This document shows, piece by piece, positions 1 through 9,990 of a stretch of 64,000 nt of DNA. How positions within the stretch are numbered: position 1 is the stretch's first letter; each line of letters begins with the position of its first letter. The stretch spans positions 292,589 through 356,588 of the forward strand of contig NZ_KB894800.1 in the NCBI RefSeq assembly GCF_000374645.1. The letters are read 5' to 3'. This DNA is from Arhodomonas aquaeolei DSM 8974 (GTDB lineage Bacteria > Pseudomonadota > Gammaproteobacteria > Nitrococcales > Nitrococcaceae). Made by a program: the position numbers and the translations under genes. The notes beneath the pieces were generated by a model. The model ran no database searches. It was not told where the DNA came from and saw nothing but the letters and a program-made list of their open reading frames with translations.

Positions 1-1068
1 ACCACGGCCGGCCGCGGCCGTCTCTATGACAGTGCCGCCGACGCCGTTGGCGACACGCCGTGCATCCGCATCAACCGCCTCGCGCCCGGCCACGTGTCGA
101 TGTACGTGAAGGCGGAGTTCTTCAACCCCGCCTCCTCGGTGAAGGACCGCCTGGCACTGAACATCATCGAGGCGGCGGAGCGCCGCGGCGATCTCCAACC
201 CGGCCAGACCGTGGTCGAGGCGACCAGCGGCAACACCGGGATCGGCCTGGCCATGGTCTGCGCCGCCCGCGGCTATCCGCTGGTGGTGACCATGGCGGAG
301 AGCTTCTCGGTGGAACGGCGCAAGCTCATGCGCTTCCTCGGTGCGCGGGTGGTCCTCACCCCGCGGGAGCTCAAGGGCTACGGCATGTACGAGAAGGCCA
401 GGGAGCTTGCCGACACCCACGGCTGGTTCCTCGCGCACCAGTTCGAGACCGAGGCCAACGCGGACATCCACGAGGCCACCACCGCCCGGGAGATCCTCGC
501 GGACTTCGACGGCCAGCGCCTGGACTATATCGTCAGCGGCTACGGCACCGGCGGCACCATCACCGGCATCGGCCGCGCCATGCGCGCCAGCCGCCCGGAC
601 GTCCGGCTCGTGCTGAGCGAGCCGGACAATGCCCCGCTGGTGGGCAGCGGCGAGCCCCAGCCCCGCAATGAGCGCCACGAGCCCACCGCGGGCCACTCCG
701 CCTTCCAGCCCCACCCCATCCAGGGCTGGACCCCGGACTTCATCCCGTGGGTGCTCCAGGAAGCCCTCGACAAGGGCTATGTCGACGAGCTCGTGCCGGT
801 GAGTGGCGCGGAGAGCATCGAGTGGTCCCGCCGGCTGGCCCGGGAGGAGGGGCTGTTCACCGGTGTCTCCGGCGGGGCGACGTTCGCCGCCGCGCTGGCC
901 GTCGCCGAACGGGCGCCGGCCGGCTCGGTGCTCCTCGCCATGCTCCCCGACACCGGCGAGCGCTACCTCTCGACGCCGCTGTTCGAGGGCATCGAGGCGT
1001 CGATGAACGACGAGGAACTCCAGCTGATGCGCTCCACGCCTGGCTACCGCATGCCGGAGCCGGACTGA
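1..1068 (+). CDS. cysK: Cysteine synthase A-like PLP enzyme (5' end outside window)
   Basis: PLP-dependent beta-replacement enzyme that would make L-cysteine from O-acetylserine and sulfide in the cytoplasm. The reading frame is open from base 1 (first residues TTAGRGRLYDSAAD), so the true start lies upstream. Family signatures visible are SSVKDR (the PLP lysine), the substrate loop TSGNTGIG, GYGTGGTITG, and SGGATFAA near the C-terminus. Between about 625 and 730 the protein carries PLVGSGEPQPRNERHEP and HPIQGWTPDFIP where standard CysK has a shorter loop, so this may be a distinct subgroup rather than orthodox CysK. No sulfur-assimilation neighbours are seen in the window. Confidence 0.8.
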   Translation, partial: TTAGRGRLYDSAADAVGDTPCIRINRLAPGHVSMYVKAEFFNPASSVKDRLALNIIEAAERRGDLQPGQTVVEATSGNTGIGLAMVCAARGYPLVVTMAESFSVERRKLMRFLGARVVLTPRELKGYGMYEKARELADTHGWFLAHQFETEANADIHEATTAREILADFDGQRLDYIVSGYGTGGTITGIGRAMRASRPDVRLVLSEPDNAPLVGSGEPQPRNERHEPTAGHSAFQPHPIQGWTPDFIPWVLQEALDKGYVDELVPVSGAESIEWSRRLAREEGLFTGVSGGATFAAALAVAERAPAGSVLLAMLPDTGERYLSTPLFEGIEASMNDEELQLMRSTPGYRMPEPD

Positions 1069-1205
1069 CACGGGGCTCCGTCCGGCAGGACGGCAGACCG
1101 CAGCCAACGGACCGGGGGACACCCGCGGTTCGCTCCGGGCGCGCGAGCAGGCACAATGGTGCGCCCCGCGGGCACGGCGCCCGCAGCCCAGCGACGACGG
1201 AACCA

Positions 1206-2414
1206 ATGGACGACTTTCAGGACCTGTTTCTAAAGAAGGGTGAGGACCGCCGCCTGCGCGCGGGCCACCTGTGGGTGTTCAGCAACGAGGTGGATATCGC
1301 GCGCTCGCCGCTCGCCACCCTGACGCCGGGTGCGCCGGTGACCATCCGCGCCCAGGGCGGCCGGGTCATCGGCTCCGGCTACGCCAACCCCCACTCGCTG
1401 ATCTGCGCACGGCTCGTCAGCCGCGGCCAGGTACGGGCGCTGGACGAGTCGATGCTCGTGCACCGGCTCAACGTGGCGCTGTCGCTGCGCGAACGGCTCT
1501 TCGAGCGGCCCTTCTACCGGCTCGTCCACGGCGAGGGCGACGGCCTGCCGGGCCTGGTGGTGGACCGCTTCGGCGACGTCGCCGTGGTACAGGTCAACAC
1601 CGCCGGCATGGAGGCAGTGCGCGACGCCGTGGTCGCCGCGCTGCAGCGCGTGATCGCCCCGGCCCACATCCTGCTGCGCTGCGATGCCGCCATCCGCGAG
1701 CTGGAGGGGCTGGAGCGTTACGTGAGCTGGGCCGGCCCCCCCGGCCCGGAGACCCTCACCGTCGAGGAGAACGGGGTGACCTTCCAGGTGCCCGCGGCCT
1801 CCGGGCAGAAGACCGGCTGGTACTACGACCACCGAGCCAACCGCGCCGCGATTGCGCCGTGGGTGAAGGGCGCACGGGTGCTCGACCTGTTCAGCTACGC
1901 AGGGGGCTGGGGTATCCAGGCCGCGGCGGCGGGCGCGGCCGAGGTCCTCACGGTGGACGCCTCCCGGGATGCCTGCGAGGCGGCAGCAGGCAACGCCGAG
2001 GCGAACGGTCTCGACGACCGCGTCTCCGTCGCCTGCGGCGACGTCCTCGATGTGCTCCAGGCCCTGCGCGCCGACCGCGAGCGCTTCGACGTGGTGATCG
2101 CCGACCCGCCGGCCTACATCAAGCGGCGCCGGGACCGCCGCAACGGGCTCAAGGCCTACCGCCGCCTCAACCAGGCCGCGCTGCAGGTCCTCGAGCCGGA
2201 CGGCCTGCTCGCCTCCGCCTCGTGCTCGGCCCACCTGGACGAGCAGGACTTCCTCGCCACCCTGCTCGGCAGTGCCCGCCACCTCGACCGCAGCCTGCAG
2301 GTGATCGGCTTCGGCCAGCAGGGTCCGGACCACCCCGTGCATCCGGCGATCCCGGAGACGCGCTACATCAAGGCGGTGTTCGCGCGCATGCTGCTCGCCG
2401 ACACCACGCCGTGA
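1206..2414 (+). CDS. rlmI: 23S rRNA (cytosine-C5) methyltransferase RlmI-type
   Basis: SAM-dependent m5C methyltransferase expected to modify 23S rRNA (C1962 in E. coli). The 402-aa protein has an N-terminal PUA-like RNA-binding region (about 1-75, with [10 protein letters not shown]) and a Rossmann methyltransferase domain with [12 protein letters not shown] (SAM loop), [10 protein letters not shown] and SASCSAHL, where the cysteine is the expected catalytic residue. The frame is open further upstream, but ATG at 1206 gives the family N-terminus [12 protein letters not shown]. It is 138 bp after the cysteine synthase and 13 bp before lgt, so co-transcription with lgt-thyA is plausible. Confidence 0.88.
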   Translation: MDDFQDLFLKKGEDRRLRAGHLWVFSNEVDIARSPLATLTPGAPVTIRAQGGRVIGSGYANPHSLICARLVSRGQVRALDESMLVHRLNVALSLRERLFERPFYRLVHGEGDGLPGLVVDRFGDVAVVQVNTAGMEAVRDAVVAALQRVIAPAHILLRCDAAIRELEGLERYVSWAGPPGPETLTVEENGVTFQVPAASGQKTGWYYDHRANRAAIAPWVKGARVLDLFSYAGGWGIQAAAAGAAEVLTVDASRDACEAAAGNAEANGLDDRVSVACGDVLDVLQALRADRERFDVVIADPPAYIKRRRDRRNGLKAYRRLNQAALQVLEPDGLLASASCSAHLDEQDFLATLLGSARHLDRSLQVIGFGQQGPDHPVHPAIPETRYIKAVFARMLLADTTP

Positions 2415-2427
2415 CGGACCACGCCCG

Positions 2428-3231
2428 ATGCTGACGTATCCCCAGATCGATCCCATCGCGATACAGCTCGGCCCCGTCGCCGTGCACTGGTACGGGCTGA
2501 TGTACGCGGTGAGCTTCCTCGCCGGCTGGTGGCTGGCGCGCCGCCGCGCCCGCGCCCCCTGGCGGCCGCTGGAGCCCGTGCAGATGGACGACCTGATCGT
2601 CTACGTCGCCATCGGCGTGGTCGTGGGCGGGCGCCTGGGCTACATGCTCTTCTACGGCCTCGACCGGCTGGCGGCCGACCCGCTGAGCCTGTTCCGCATC
2701 TGGGAGGGCGGCATGTCCTTCCACGGCGGGCTCATCGGCGTGCTCGTGACCGTGTGGCTGTTCGCCCGGCGCATCCGCCGCGGCTTCTTCGAGGTGATCG
2801 AGTTCGTCGCCCCGATCGTGCCCATCGGGCTCGGCGCCGGACGGCTCGGCAACTTCATCAACGGCGAGCTCTGGGGCGCACCCACCGACCTGCCCTGGGG
2901 CATGGTCTACCCGCCGCTCGGCCCGGTCGCCCGTCACCCCTCCCAGCTCTACGAGTTCGCCCTTGAGGGCGTGGTGCTGTTCGTCGTGCTATGGTGGTTT
3001 TCCCGGCGCCCGCGCCCCACGGGGGCGGTCGCCGGCCTGTTCCTCGCGTGCTACGGCACGTTCCGTTTCATCGTGGAGTTCGTGCGCCTGCCGGACCCGC
3101 AGCTCGGCTACCTCGCCTGGGGCTGGCTGACCATGGGCCAGGTCCTGTCCGCGCCGATGATCATCGGCGGCGCAGCGCTGCTGGCCTGGGCCTACGGCAG
3201 TAGCACGAACCGGCCCGCAGCGACATCATGA
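2428..3231 (+). CDS. lgt: Prolipoprotein diacylglyceryl transferase
   Basis: Inner-membrane enzyme that moves a diacylglyceryl group from phosphatidylglycerol to the lipobox cysteine of prolipoproteins, the first step of lipoprotein maturation. The protein is 267 aa with about seven hydrophobic segments. It has the diagnostic [13 protein letters not shown] signature and the MSFHGGLIG loop. Its 3' end overlaps thyA by 4 bp (ATGA), the lgt-thyA arrangement common in proteobacteria. Lipoproteins at 13080 and 32548 in this window would be substrates. Confidence 0.96.
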   Translation: MLTYPQIDPIAIQLGPVAVHWYGLMYAVSFLAGWWLARRRARAPWRPLEPVQMDDLIVYVAIGVVVGGRLGYMLFYGLDRLAADPLSLFRIWEGGMSFHGGLIGVLVTVWLFARRIRRGFFEVIEFVAPIVPIGLGAGRLGNFINGELWGAPTDLPWGMVYPPLGPVARHPSQLYEFALEGVVLFVVLWWFSRRPRPTGAVAGLFLACYGTFRFIVEFVRLPDPQLGYLAWGWLTMGQVLSAPMIIGGAALLAWAYGSSTNRPAATS

Positions 3232-4022
3232 AACAGTACCTCGATCTCATGCGCCACGTGCGCGACAACGGCGTGCGCAAGGCCGACCGCACCGGCACCG
3301 GCACCGTCTCGGTGTTCGGCCACCAGATGCGCTTCGATCTCGCCGAGGGCTTCCCGGTCGTGACCACCAAGCGGCTGCACCTGCGCTCGATCATCCACGA
3401 GCTGCTGTGGTTCCTCGCCGGTGACGCCAATATCGCCTACCTCAAGGACAACGGCGTCTCCATCTGGGACGAATGGGCCGACGCCAACGGCGACCTCGGC
3501 CCCATCTACGGGGTCCAGTGGCGCTCCTGGCCGACCCCGGACGGCGGCCACATCGACCAGCTCGCCGACGTGCTCGAACAGATCCGGCACAACCCCGACT
3601 CCCGGCGCCACATCGTCAGCGCCTGGAACGTCGCCGACCTCGACCGCATGGGCCTGCCGCCGTGCCACGCCCTGTTCCAGTTCTACGTGGCCGAGGGTCG
3701 GCTGTCCTGCCAGCTCTACCAGCGCAGCGCCGACATCTTCCTTGGGGTGCCGTTCAACATCGCCTCCTACGCGCTGCTCACGCACATGGTCGCGCAGGTC
3801 ACCGGCCTCGAGCCCGGCGAGTTCATCCACACCCTCGGTGATGCCCACCTCTACGTGAATCACCTGGAGCAGGCGGACCGGCAGCTCGCCCGCGACCCCC
3901 TGCCGCTGCCGAGGCTGGTGCTCAACCCGGCGGTCACCGACCTGTTCGCCTTCCGCTACGACGACATCCGCCTCGAAGGCTACCAGTCCCACCCCCACAT
4001 CAAGGCCCCCGTGGCCGTGTAG
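3228..4022 (+). CDS. thyA: Thymidylate synthase
   Basis: Converts dUMP to dTMP using 5,10-methylene-tetrahydrofolate, in the cytoplasm. It is 264 aa, the same length as E. coli ThyA. Visible signatures are the catalytic-cysteine motif [12 protein letters not shown], the dUMP-binding [18 protein letters not shown], and the C-terminal [12 protein letters not shown] overlaps the lgt stop (ATGA), implying translational coupling. The dihydrofolate it produces is recycled by folA, which here lies about 8.5 kb downstream rather than adjacent. Confidence 0.97.
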   Translation: MKQYLDLMRHVRDNGVRKADRTGTGTVSVFGHQMRFDLAEGFPVVTTKRLHLRSIIHELLWFLAGDANIAYLKDNGVSIWDEWADANGDLGPIYGVQWRSWPTPDGGHIDQLADVLEQIRHNPDSRRHIVSAWNVADLDRMGLPPCHALFQFYVAEGRLSCQLYQRSADIFLGVPFNIASYALLTHMVAQVTGLEPGEFIHTLGDAHLYVNHLEQADRQLARDPLPLPRLVLNPAVTDLFAFRYDDIRLEGYQSHPHIKAPVAV

Positions 4023-4032
4023 GCAAACGGGC

Positions 4033-4050
4033 GGGGGCTCAACGGCCCCC
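4033..4050. terminator. Short GC hairpin between convergent thyA and c-di-GMP gene
   Basis: GGGGGC and GCCCCC pair across a 6-nt loop, at the convergent ends of thyA and the next gene on the minus strand (its stop is inside the hairpin). There is no U-tract on either strand, so termination activity is uncertain. Confidence 0.3.
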
Positions 4051-7014
4051 GTCGCCGAGCGCCTCCAGGGACACCCCGGCGCCGTTGCCGGCGAGGAATT
4101 CGCGGAACGCGGCCGCCTCCATGGGCCGGGCGAAGTAGAATCCCTGCACGGTCTGGCAGCCGCTCTCGCGCAGGAACGCCACCTGCTCGGCGGTCTCCGC
4201 GCCCTCGCCCACCACCTCGAGCTCGAAACGGTCACCGACGGCGATGATCGCCTCCACCAGGCTGGCGTCGGCGGGCTCGGACGGGGCCTTCTGGACGAAC
4301 TCGCGATCGACCTTGACCACGGTCACGGGCAGCCGCCGCAGGTAGCTGAGCGCGGAGAAGCCGGTACCGAAGTCGTCCAGGGCGAGGGCGACGCCGAGGT
4401 CCCGGAGCTCGCGCAGCGACGCACTGATGGCCTCGAAGTCGCTCATCAGCGAGGTCTCCACCACCTCGATCTCGAGGTCCGCGGGCACCAGGCCGGCCTC
4501 GGCGAGCTCGCGCCGGACCATCTCCACGAAACCGTCGGCCTCCAGCTGAACCGGCGCCACGTTGATGGCGATCCGGGGCAGATCGAACCCCTCGGCGCGC
4601 CAGTCCCGCAACGCGCGGCAGGCCATGCGTATCACCCATTCGCCGAGCTGGACGATCACACCGTTGGCCTCGAGCACCGGCATGAACCGCGCGGGGGAAA
4701 CCTCGCCGAGCGACGGCGAACGCCATCGCAGCAGCACCTCCGCACCGCGGATACGCCCGTCGACGAGCGAGACCTGGGGCTGGAAGGCGAGACGGAATTC
4801 GTGCTTGCTGACCGCCCGGCGGAGTTCGTTCTCCAGGGTGAACTGGCTGCTCACGGACTCGTTCATCTGCGGGGCGAAGAACTCCTGTCCGCCCCCGCGG
4901 CGCTTGGCGCGGTACATCGCCGTGTCCGCGTGCTTGAGCAACGAGGTTACGGTGGTGCCGTCCTGGGGATAGACCGCGATGCCGATGCTGCCCATGGGAT
5001 AGATCCCGCGGCCCTCCAGCAGGAACGGCTCGCTGATCACCCGCAGCAGCCGCTCGCCCAGGTGCGCCACCGCGTCACGGTTGGCCCCGGTGACGATCAC
5101 CGCGAACTCGTCGCCCCCCATGCGGGCCACGGTGTCCGCGCCGCGGGTCTCGCGGCGCAGCCGCCGGGCCACGTGCTTGAGCACGCGGTCGCCGGCGGCG
5201 TGGCCCATGGTGTCGTTGATGCCCTTGAACTGGTCGAGGTCGAGATAGAGCAGCGCCAGCGGTGTGCCGCGCTCGTTGGCGTCCGTGAGGGCCACCTCGA
5301 GACGTTCGAGCAGGCTCGTGCGATTGGGCAACCCGGTGAGGGCGTCCTGGTAGGCCAGGCGCTGGAGCCGGCGCTCCATCTCCATGCGCCTGGATATGTC
5401 CCGCCCGGTGGACACGAAATGGGTGATCCCGCCGTCGCCGTCCCTCAGGGGGGTTATGAGCTTGGCCTCGTGGTACAGCGAGCCGTCCTTTCGGCGGTTG
5501 ATGAACGACTCCCGGAATACCTCCCCGCGGCTCAGCGTATCCCAGAGCCGTTGGTAGAACTCCGGGTCATGGCGCCCGGACTTCAGCAGCCGCGGGGTGC
5601 GTCCGAGGACCTCGCGCTGGGTATAACCGGTCTCCCGCTCGAAGCTCGTGTTCACGAACTCGATCCGGCCCCTGCGGTCGGTGATCATCACGGCGTCGTG
5701 GGCCTGCTGCAGCGCCCGGCCGAGCTTGCGCAGCTCCGCCTCCGTGCGCGAGCGCTCCGAGAGATCGCGGTACACCGCAAGGACCAGGGACTCGTTCAGC
5801 CACTGGATACGGGTGAAGGAGACCTCCACCGGCACAGGCTCGTGGCCTGCGCACAGCAGGCTGCCGCTGACCAGGCGGCCGCGGGCCTGGCCCGCAGCGG
5901 CAAGAGCGGCCGCCACGCGCTGCCGCTCCGGTTCCGGATGAAACGAGGCCAGGTCGCGGTCCGTCAGCGGTGCCTCGTCACCGTACAGCTCGGCGAAGCG
6001 CTGGTTCCAGTCAATCACCCGGCCGTCCGCATCGGCGATCAGCATGCCGTCCGCGGCATTGTCCATGAGCGCCCGGAACTTGCCCTCCTGGGCGCGCAGC
6101 ATCGCCTCGCGCTCGCGCCGTTCGGAGATGTCCTGGATCACGCCCACGATCCGCCGCGCCCGGCCCGCGGCATCGCGCTCGACCCGCCCGGACGCGCTCA
6201 GCCAGGCGCCGGGCCGGGCGCTCACGCGGAACTCGACGTACAGCCCCTGGCCGTCGCTCAGTGCGCGCGCGAGTGCCGCCTCCGCATCCGCGGCATCGCG
6301 GGGGTCGAGCAGGGCGAGCAGCGACGTCCGGTCATCGGGCATGCCGGCGTCCCCGCGGGCGAACAGGCTCGCTGCCGTCTCCGACCAGCGCACGCGGCCA
6401 TCGTCCACGTCCCATTCCCATACCGCGAGCCGGGCCGCCTCCTGGGCCCGCTGAAGCCGCCGCCGGGCGGATTCGAGCGCGGCGCGATCCGACTCGAAAT
6501 AGGCCTCCAGCACGAGGGTAATGTCGAGGAAGACGATCTTGTGCAGCGCGTCCAGCGCCTGCATGAACCACGGGATGTCCCCCGCCGCGGCGCTCCAGAG
6601 GCTCGGCAGGTGGGCACGCAGGTACTTCGCGTAGCCACCCATATACCAGGCCGGCGCCAACCCGACCCGGTGATGCACGCGGCCGACGCGCAGCCGCCGC
6701 ATGACGAACGCGTCGTCGTGCGGCCCTGTGGCGAGCTCCCTGAAATGCTGGCGCTGGCGCTGCTTCAGCCCCTGGAGATGCTCGGGGTCGCGATCGAGGA
6801 TATCGCGCATCTCCGGGAAACGACCGAGGTGATCGTAGAATTCGTCCAGAGCGTCGTCGATCGAGCCGCCGAGCTGCACGGCCAGCTCGGCGAGCAGGGC
6901 CGCATCACGGCCGGTGAACTCGAGGAACGCCTTGCGGCGCTCGAGCTCACCGTGGTCGAGGCCGAGACTCTGCGCCATGCGCGTCGCCGGCGCATCCTTG
7001 TCGGTCGATTCCAT
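4039..7014 (-). CDS. Globin-coupled sensor with three PAS-like regions, GGDEF and EAL domains
   Basis: Predicted oxygen/haem-sensing c-di-GMP enzyme of 991 aa. Residues about 20-180 form a protoglobin sensor (proximal-His region [16 protein letters not shown]114/H115). PAS-like regions follow at about 190-300, 310-425 and 430-545. The GGDEF domain (about 550-715) has intact GGDEF at 633-637 and an RxxD product-inhibition site at 624-627. The EAL domain (about 730-975) has EVL in place of EAL at 759-761, plus [17 protein letters not shown] and EGAET. The frame extends upstream, but ATG 7014 is preceded by a GAGGGGGA Shine-Dalgarno and gives a normal globin N-terminus. Cyclase activity looks intact; phosphodiesterase activity is likely but uncertain. 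No transmembrane segment, so cytoplasmic. Confidence 0.9.
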   Translation of the reverse strand: MESTDKDAPATRMAQSLGLDHGELERRKAFLEFTGRDAALLAELAVQLGGSIDDALDEFYDHLGRFPEMRDILDRDPEHLQGLKQRQRQHFRELATGPHDDAFVMRRLRVGRVHHRVGLAPAWYMGGYAKYLRAHLPSLWSAAAGDIPWFMQALDALHKIVFLDITLVLEAYFESDRAALESARRRLQRAQEAARLAVWEWDVDDGRVRWSETAASLFARGDAGMPDDRTSLLALLDPRDAADAEAALARALSDGQGLYVEFRVSARPGAWLSASGRVERDAAGRARRIVGVIQDISERREREAMLRAQEGKFRALMDNAADGMLIADADGRVIDWNQRFAELYGDEAPLTDRDLASFHPEPERQRVAAALAAAGQARGRLVSGSLLCAGHEPVPVEVSFTRIQWLNESLVLAVYRDLSERSRTEAELRKLGRALQQAHDAVMITDRRGRIEFVNTSFERETGYTQREVLGRTPRLLKSGRHDPEFYQRLWDTLSRGEVFRESFINRRKDGSLYHEAKLITPLRDGDGGITHFVSTGRDISRRMEMERRLQRLAYQDALTGLPNRTSLLERLEVALTDANERGTPLALLYLDLDQFKGINDTMGHAAGDRVLKHVARRLRRETRGADTVARMGGDEFAVIVTGANRDAVAHLGERLLRVISEPFLLEGRGIYPMGSIGIAVYPQDGTTVTSLLKHADTAMYRAKRRGGGQEFFAPQMNESVSSQFTLENELRRAVSKHEFRLAFQPQVSLVDGRIRGAEVLLRWRSPSLGEVSPARFMPVLEANGVIVQLGEWVIRMACRALRDWRAEGFDLPRIAINVAPVQLEADGFVEMVRRELAEAGLVPADLEIEVVETSLMSDFEAISASLRELRDLGVALALDDFGTGFSALSYLRRLPVTVVKVDREFVQKAPSEPADASLVEAIIAVGDRFELEVVGEGAETAEQVAFLRESGCQTVQGFYFARPMEAAAFREFLAGNGAGVSLEALGDGGR

Positions 7015-7333
7015 TTCCCCCTCGCATCCGGCAATGGGCATTACCGGCCCGCGGCAGCTGCCTGCTGACCCAATCGACGGCTCCGCGGGTTCGGGGCGGA
7101 AGGCATCACGCTGACGATACCGCAGTGGCACCGGGCGCAAACTCGTTTTTCCGGATTAAGGACGCGGCCGGTGTTTCACGGTGAGGGGCGAGGGCTTGGC
7201 CCCACTGACACCGATACCCCGTCCCCGGTAACCCTAAACACCCATCCGGCGCTTCGCCACCCCCGAAGCCCCTGTGCAAAGCAAAAAAATTGCCGGAAAG
7301 CGGCACGCTGACGCCCTGGGCGCGCCGAAACGA
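7015..7333. other. 319-bp non-coding region between c-di-GMP gene and ANTAR regulator
   Basis: Holds the upstream region of the c-di-GMP gene (transcribed leftward) and the terminator of the ANTAR regulator (7283-7305). I see no convincing gene. No promoter with a good match at both -35 and -10 could be picked out. Confidence 0.5.
7283..7305 (-). terminator. Intrinsic terminator of the ANTAR regulator gene
   Basis: Read on the minus strand: stem TGCCG, loop CTTTC, stem CGGCA, then A and seven T. It starts about 28 bp after the ANTAR regulator stop codon. The short stem is compensated by a strong U-tract. Confidence 0.65.
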
Positions 7334-7927
7334 TCAATTCCTGCACACACCGAGAAACAATTCGCTGGCCTCGATGTACTCCTCCGCCACCTCCTCGAGG
7401 CGGCGCCGCTGGTCCCGTGCATGACCGCGCAGCCGGTTGAAGGCCTCGCTTCGGCCGATGCCGGCACGCTCCATGACCAGCCCCACCGCGACGCTGACGC
7501 TACGGCTGCCCTGCACCGCCCGTTCGAGCTGGTCACGGTGCTCTCGGAGCTGATGGAGCTCGCGGCCTCGTGCCATGGCGGCGTTGAGCACGGGCACGAG
7601 CTGGTTGCTCTGCAGGGGTTTCACGAGGTAGGTCAGGGCCCCGTAGCGGATGGCCTCGCTGACCGTCTCCGGATCCTCGTAGGCGGACAGGAATATGAAG
7701 GGCAGTGCGGTGTGCTCGGCCAGCCAGCCCGCGAGGCTGAGCCCGGACATGCCCGGCATCCGCACGTCAATGACGGCAAGGTCCACCTCGTTATCGCCGA
7801 GGCAGTCGATGGCCTGGTGGCCGCTGTCCGCTTCGAGGACCGTCATCCCCGCCCGCCGCAATCCGTCGCCCAGGGTGGCGAGCACCAGCCGGTCATCGTC
7901 CACAAGCAGTACCCGGCCCTCGGCCAT
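7334..7927 (-). CDS. Response regulator with ANTAR RNA-binding domain
   Basis: 197-aa regulator expected to prevent transcription termination by binding two-hairpin leader RNAs when phosphorylated. The receiver domain (about 4-120) has the acidic pair D10-D12, phospho-acceptor D54 (AVIDVRMPG), S81 and K103 (LVKP). A coiled-coil linker leads to a C-terminal ANTAR domain (about 128-188: VAVGLVMERAGIGRSEAF...LRGHARDQRRRLEEVA). ATG 7927 has a GGGGGAA Shine-Dalgarno. The histidine kinase at 8088 lies immediately upstream on the same strand and is the obvious partner. The RNA target is unknown; the rut-like operon at 10069 is one guess. Confidence 0.88.
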   Translation of the reverse strand: MAEGRVLLVDDDRLVLATLGDGLRRAGMTVLEADSGHQAIDCLGDNEVDLAVIDVRMPGMSGLSLAGWLAEHTALPFIFLSAYEDPETVSEAIRYGALTYLVKPLQSNQLVPVLNAAMARGRELHQLREHRDQLERAVQGSRSVSVAVGLVMERAGIGRSEAFNRLRGHARDQRRRLEEVAEEYIEASELFLGVCRN

Positions 7928-8087
7928 AGCTTCCCCCAAGCGTCTTTTGCGGATGAGCACGCGGCGGCGCGCGGCAAGGATGCCTTTTACACGGCCGGCG
8001 TGCCATTTACAACTGCCGGGCAGGATCCCGTCACGCCGTGACGAACCTCACAAAATCAGCGGTTTGCGCCGGCCACCCCACGCCGGA

Positions 8088-9245
8088 TCAGCCGGGCACC
8101 CGCCGGGGCGGGCGTACCACGGGGTGCCTGAGCACCAGCCGGGCCGCGACCCGGCCGTCACCCGCCTGAAGCGAGAGTTCGGCACCGGGGCGTGGCAGGA
8201 GACGGTACGCGAGGCCGAGACCGACGCCGCCATTGCCGTCGCGCGGAAGGTCGGCACCGTCCGCCACGTCCGCGGCATTGTGCACGCAGACGCAGGCACC
8301 ATCGGGCGCACCGGTGACTGTCACCGCCACCGCCGGTCCGGGGTCCCCGTCGCGGCGCCCGTGCTTGAACGCATTGATCACGAGCTCGTTGACGACCAGG
8401 GCGACGGGAATGGCCTCCCCGGGATCGAGCCCCACCGGGCTGACGACGTCCAGTGAGAGGTCGACCGCCCGGTGCTCGCCGGTGATCGCGACCACGCCCT
8501 CGCAGACGGCACGGACCAACTCGCAGAGCAGGCTCTCGCCACCGGGGGTACGCCCCTGCAGGCCGTGGGCGGTGGCGATGGCGTTGACCTGCCCCATCAC
8601 GGCACGCAGGCGCGGTGCCAGGGCGGGCTCCGCCTCCACCTGGCCGGCGATGAGGCCAAGCAGTCCCTGGAGGTGGTTCTTGATCCGGTGATGGACCTCG
8701 CGGATCAGTGCCTCGCGCTGACGGCGCTCCTCACGCAGGCGCTCACGTTCGCGCTCGCGGCGCTCGCTCAGGTCGCGGAAGACCCCGACATACAGGCAGG
8801 GCCCGAAACGCCGGTCGACACGCCGCCCCGCCACCTCCACGGGTATGCGGGTACCATCGGCGTGGATCACCTCGTGCTCACGCAGGGAGAAGCCCGTGGA
8901 GCGCATGTCCGCAAACGCGGCGTCCAGGGCCGGTTTCTCATCCGGGGGATGGATATCGCGGACCGCCATTCGCCTGAGCCGGCCTCGGGGATGACCCAGC
9001 AGTATCGCGGCCTGTTCATTGACGTCGTGGATCGCCCCAGAGAGGTCGGCGACGACGATGGCGTCCGCCGCCTGCTGGACCAGGGCCCGATGGATCCCCG
9101 CGCGTATGCGGCGATGGCGGCCGCCGAGCACCGCCGCCGTCACCGCACCACCGGCCACCGCCCCGAACAGGATGCCGCCCCACAGCGCCGGCGTCGCACC
9201 GAGCGCGACGAACAGCGCCTCCCAGCCCCCCTCGACACCGGCCAT
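8088..9245 (-). CDS. PAS-containing HisKA_2-family sensor histidine kinase
   Basis: 385-aa kinase. It has one N-terminal membrane helix (about 18-42), a PAS/PAC sensor (about 48-165) and a charged coiled coil (160-182). The HisKA_2 dimerisation/phosphoacceptor motif is REVHHRIKNHLQ (H185). The ATPase domain has N-box VVNELVINAFKH (about 285-295) and glycine-rich GNGGVGLGLAYR (about 337-348). HisKA_2 kinases commonly pair with ANTAR or other atypical response regulators, which fits the downstream gene (160-bp gap). It lies 35 bp after the winged-helix regulator gene on the same strand, so all three may be one transcript. The signal is not predictable from sequence. Confidence 0.88.
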   Translation of the reverse strand: MAGVEGGWEALFVALGATPALWGGILFGAVAGGAVTAAVLGGRHRRIRAGIHRALVQQAADAIVVADLSGAIHDVNEQAAILLGHPRGRLRRMAVRDIHPPDEKPALDAAFADMRSTGFSLREHEVIHADGTRIPVEVAGRRVDRRFGPCLYVGVFRDLSERRERERERLREERRQREALIREVHHRIKNHLQGLLGLIAGQVEAEPALAPRLRAVMGQVNAIATAHGLQGRTPGGESLLCELVRAVCEGVVAITGEHRAVDLSLDVVSPVGLDPGEAIPVALVVNELVINAFKHGRRDGDPGPAVAVTVTGAPDGACVCVHNAADVADGADLPRDGNGGVGLGLAYRLLPRPGAELSLQAGDGRVAARLVLRHPVVRPPRRVPG

Positions 9246-9280
9246 ACCCGTCCCCCCTTGTCCAGTCGGTGACTCGCCTC

Positions 9281-9859
9281 CTACAGCGACTCGTCATCCA
9301 TCGGCGCGCGGTGACTGACCACGTAGACCGCCGCCTGATCATAGATGCCCTGGAGCTGGTTGAGCAGCCGGTGCGCCACCTCGTACTGCGCCTGCCAGTT
9401 CTCCTCATTGGGGATCATGCGGATCAGCATCTCACGGCGCAGCTGGGCGAAACGTTCCGTGACCTCGTAACCCTGGTCGGTGACGAAATAGGCCACGCCG
9501 CGACGTTTGCGCGAGGCCTGCTTGTCCACCAGCCCCGCGGACTTGAGCTTCTTGAGCGCGTACTGGATGTTGCTGATGTCGTCGCGGTTGAGCAGGCGGG
9601 CGATCTCCGCGACCGTCTTGGGACGCTCTTTCATGCGCACCACATGCAGCACGGCATTATCCGATCCGGATACCGGCCGGTGTGTCACGGCCGCCAGGCA
9701 CTCGGACTGCCAGCGCTCGAAGGCGGCGGTCAGCCGCAGCATCGTGTGCTCGATCTCGGTGAGCGCCATCTCCTTTTCGTCACCCGCCAGGTGCCAGTGC
9801 CGGTCCAGGGTGAAATCATCCGCGGGCGCCTCTCCTTCCCGACCCTCGTGCTCCGACAT
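9281..9859 (-). CDS. Winged-helix (MarR-like) transcriptional regulator
   Basis: 192-aa predicted DNA-binding protein. Residues about 66-132 form a winged helix: TVAEIARLLNRDDISNIQYALKK... (positions 82-104) then a wing with SRKRRGVAYFVTDQG. Flanking helices (about 28-60 and 135-175) would dimerise. The frame extends upstream, but ATG 9859 has an AGAGGAG Shine-Dalgarno. It is divergent from the rut-like oxygenase operon, and a perfect 12-bp palindrome lies in the shared promoter region. It is therefore the likely local regulator, replacing the TetR-type RutR of classical rut clusters. Effector unknown. Confidence 0.8.
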   Translation of the reverse strand: MSEHEGREGEAPADDFTLDRHWHLAGDEKEMALTEIEHTMLRLTAAFERWQSECLAAVTHRPVSGSDNAVLHVVRMKERPKTVAEIARLLNRDDISNIQYALKKLKSAGLVDKQASRKRRGVAYFVTDQGYEVTERFAQLRREMLIRMIPNEENWQAQYEVAHRLLNQLQGIYDQAAVYVVSHRAPMDDESL

Positions 9860-9990
9860 CGCTCTCCTCTCTTCTCGGTGCAGGGACCAGTCCAAACGAC
9901 AACAGGCCTGGCAGCTCAGCACAAGCCCGACGGCCGGCGGGGCATACTTGACGGGGAAAAAATTTACGTCTAAAAGAAAAGTCATCTTGT

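Noticed and set aside
1078-1093. CCGTCC-GGCA-GGACGG hairpin after the cysteine synthase gene
   Set aside because: Only 6 bp and no U-tract; such stems are frequent by chance in this base composition.
747-1205. Extension of rlmI upstream into the cysteine synthase gene
   Set aside because: The extra 153 residues are an Arg/Gly-rich shadow of the cysteine synthase; the family N-terminus begins at 1206.
4801-7068. 755-codon open frame on the plus strand
   Set aside because: Antisense to the GGDEF/EAL gene; long shadow frames are expected at ~70% GC. The translation has no recognisable domain, whereas the minus strand has full globin, PAS, GGDEF and EAL motifs.
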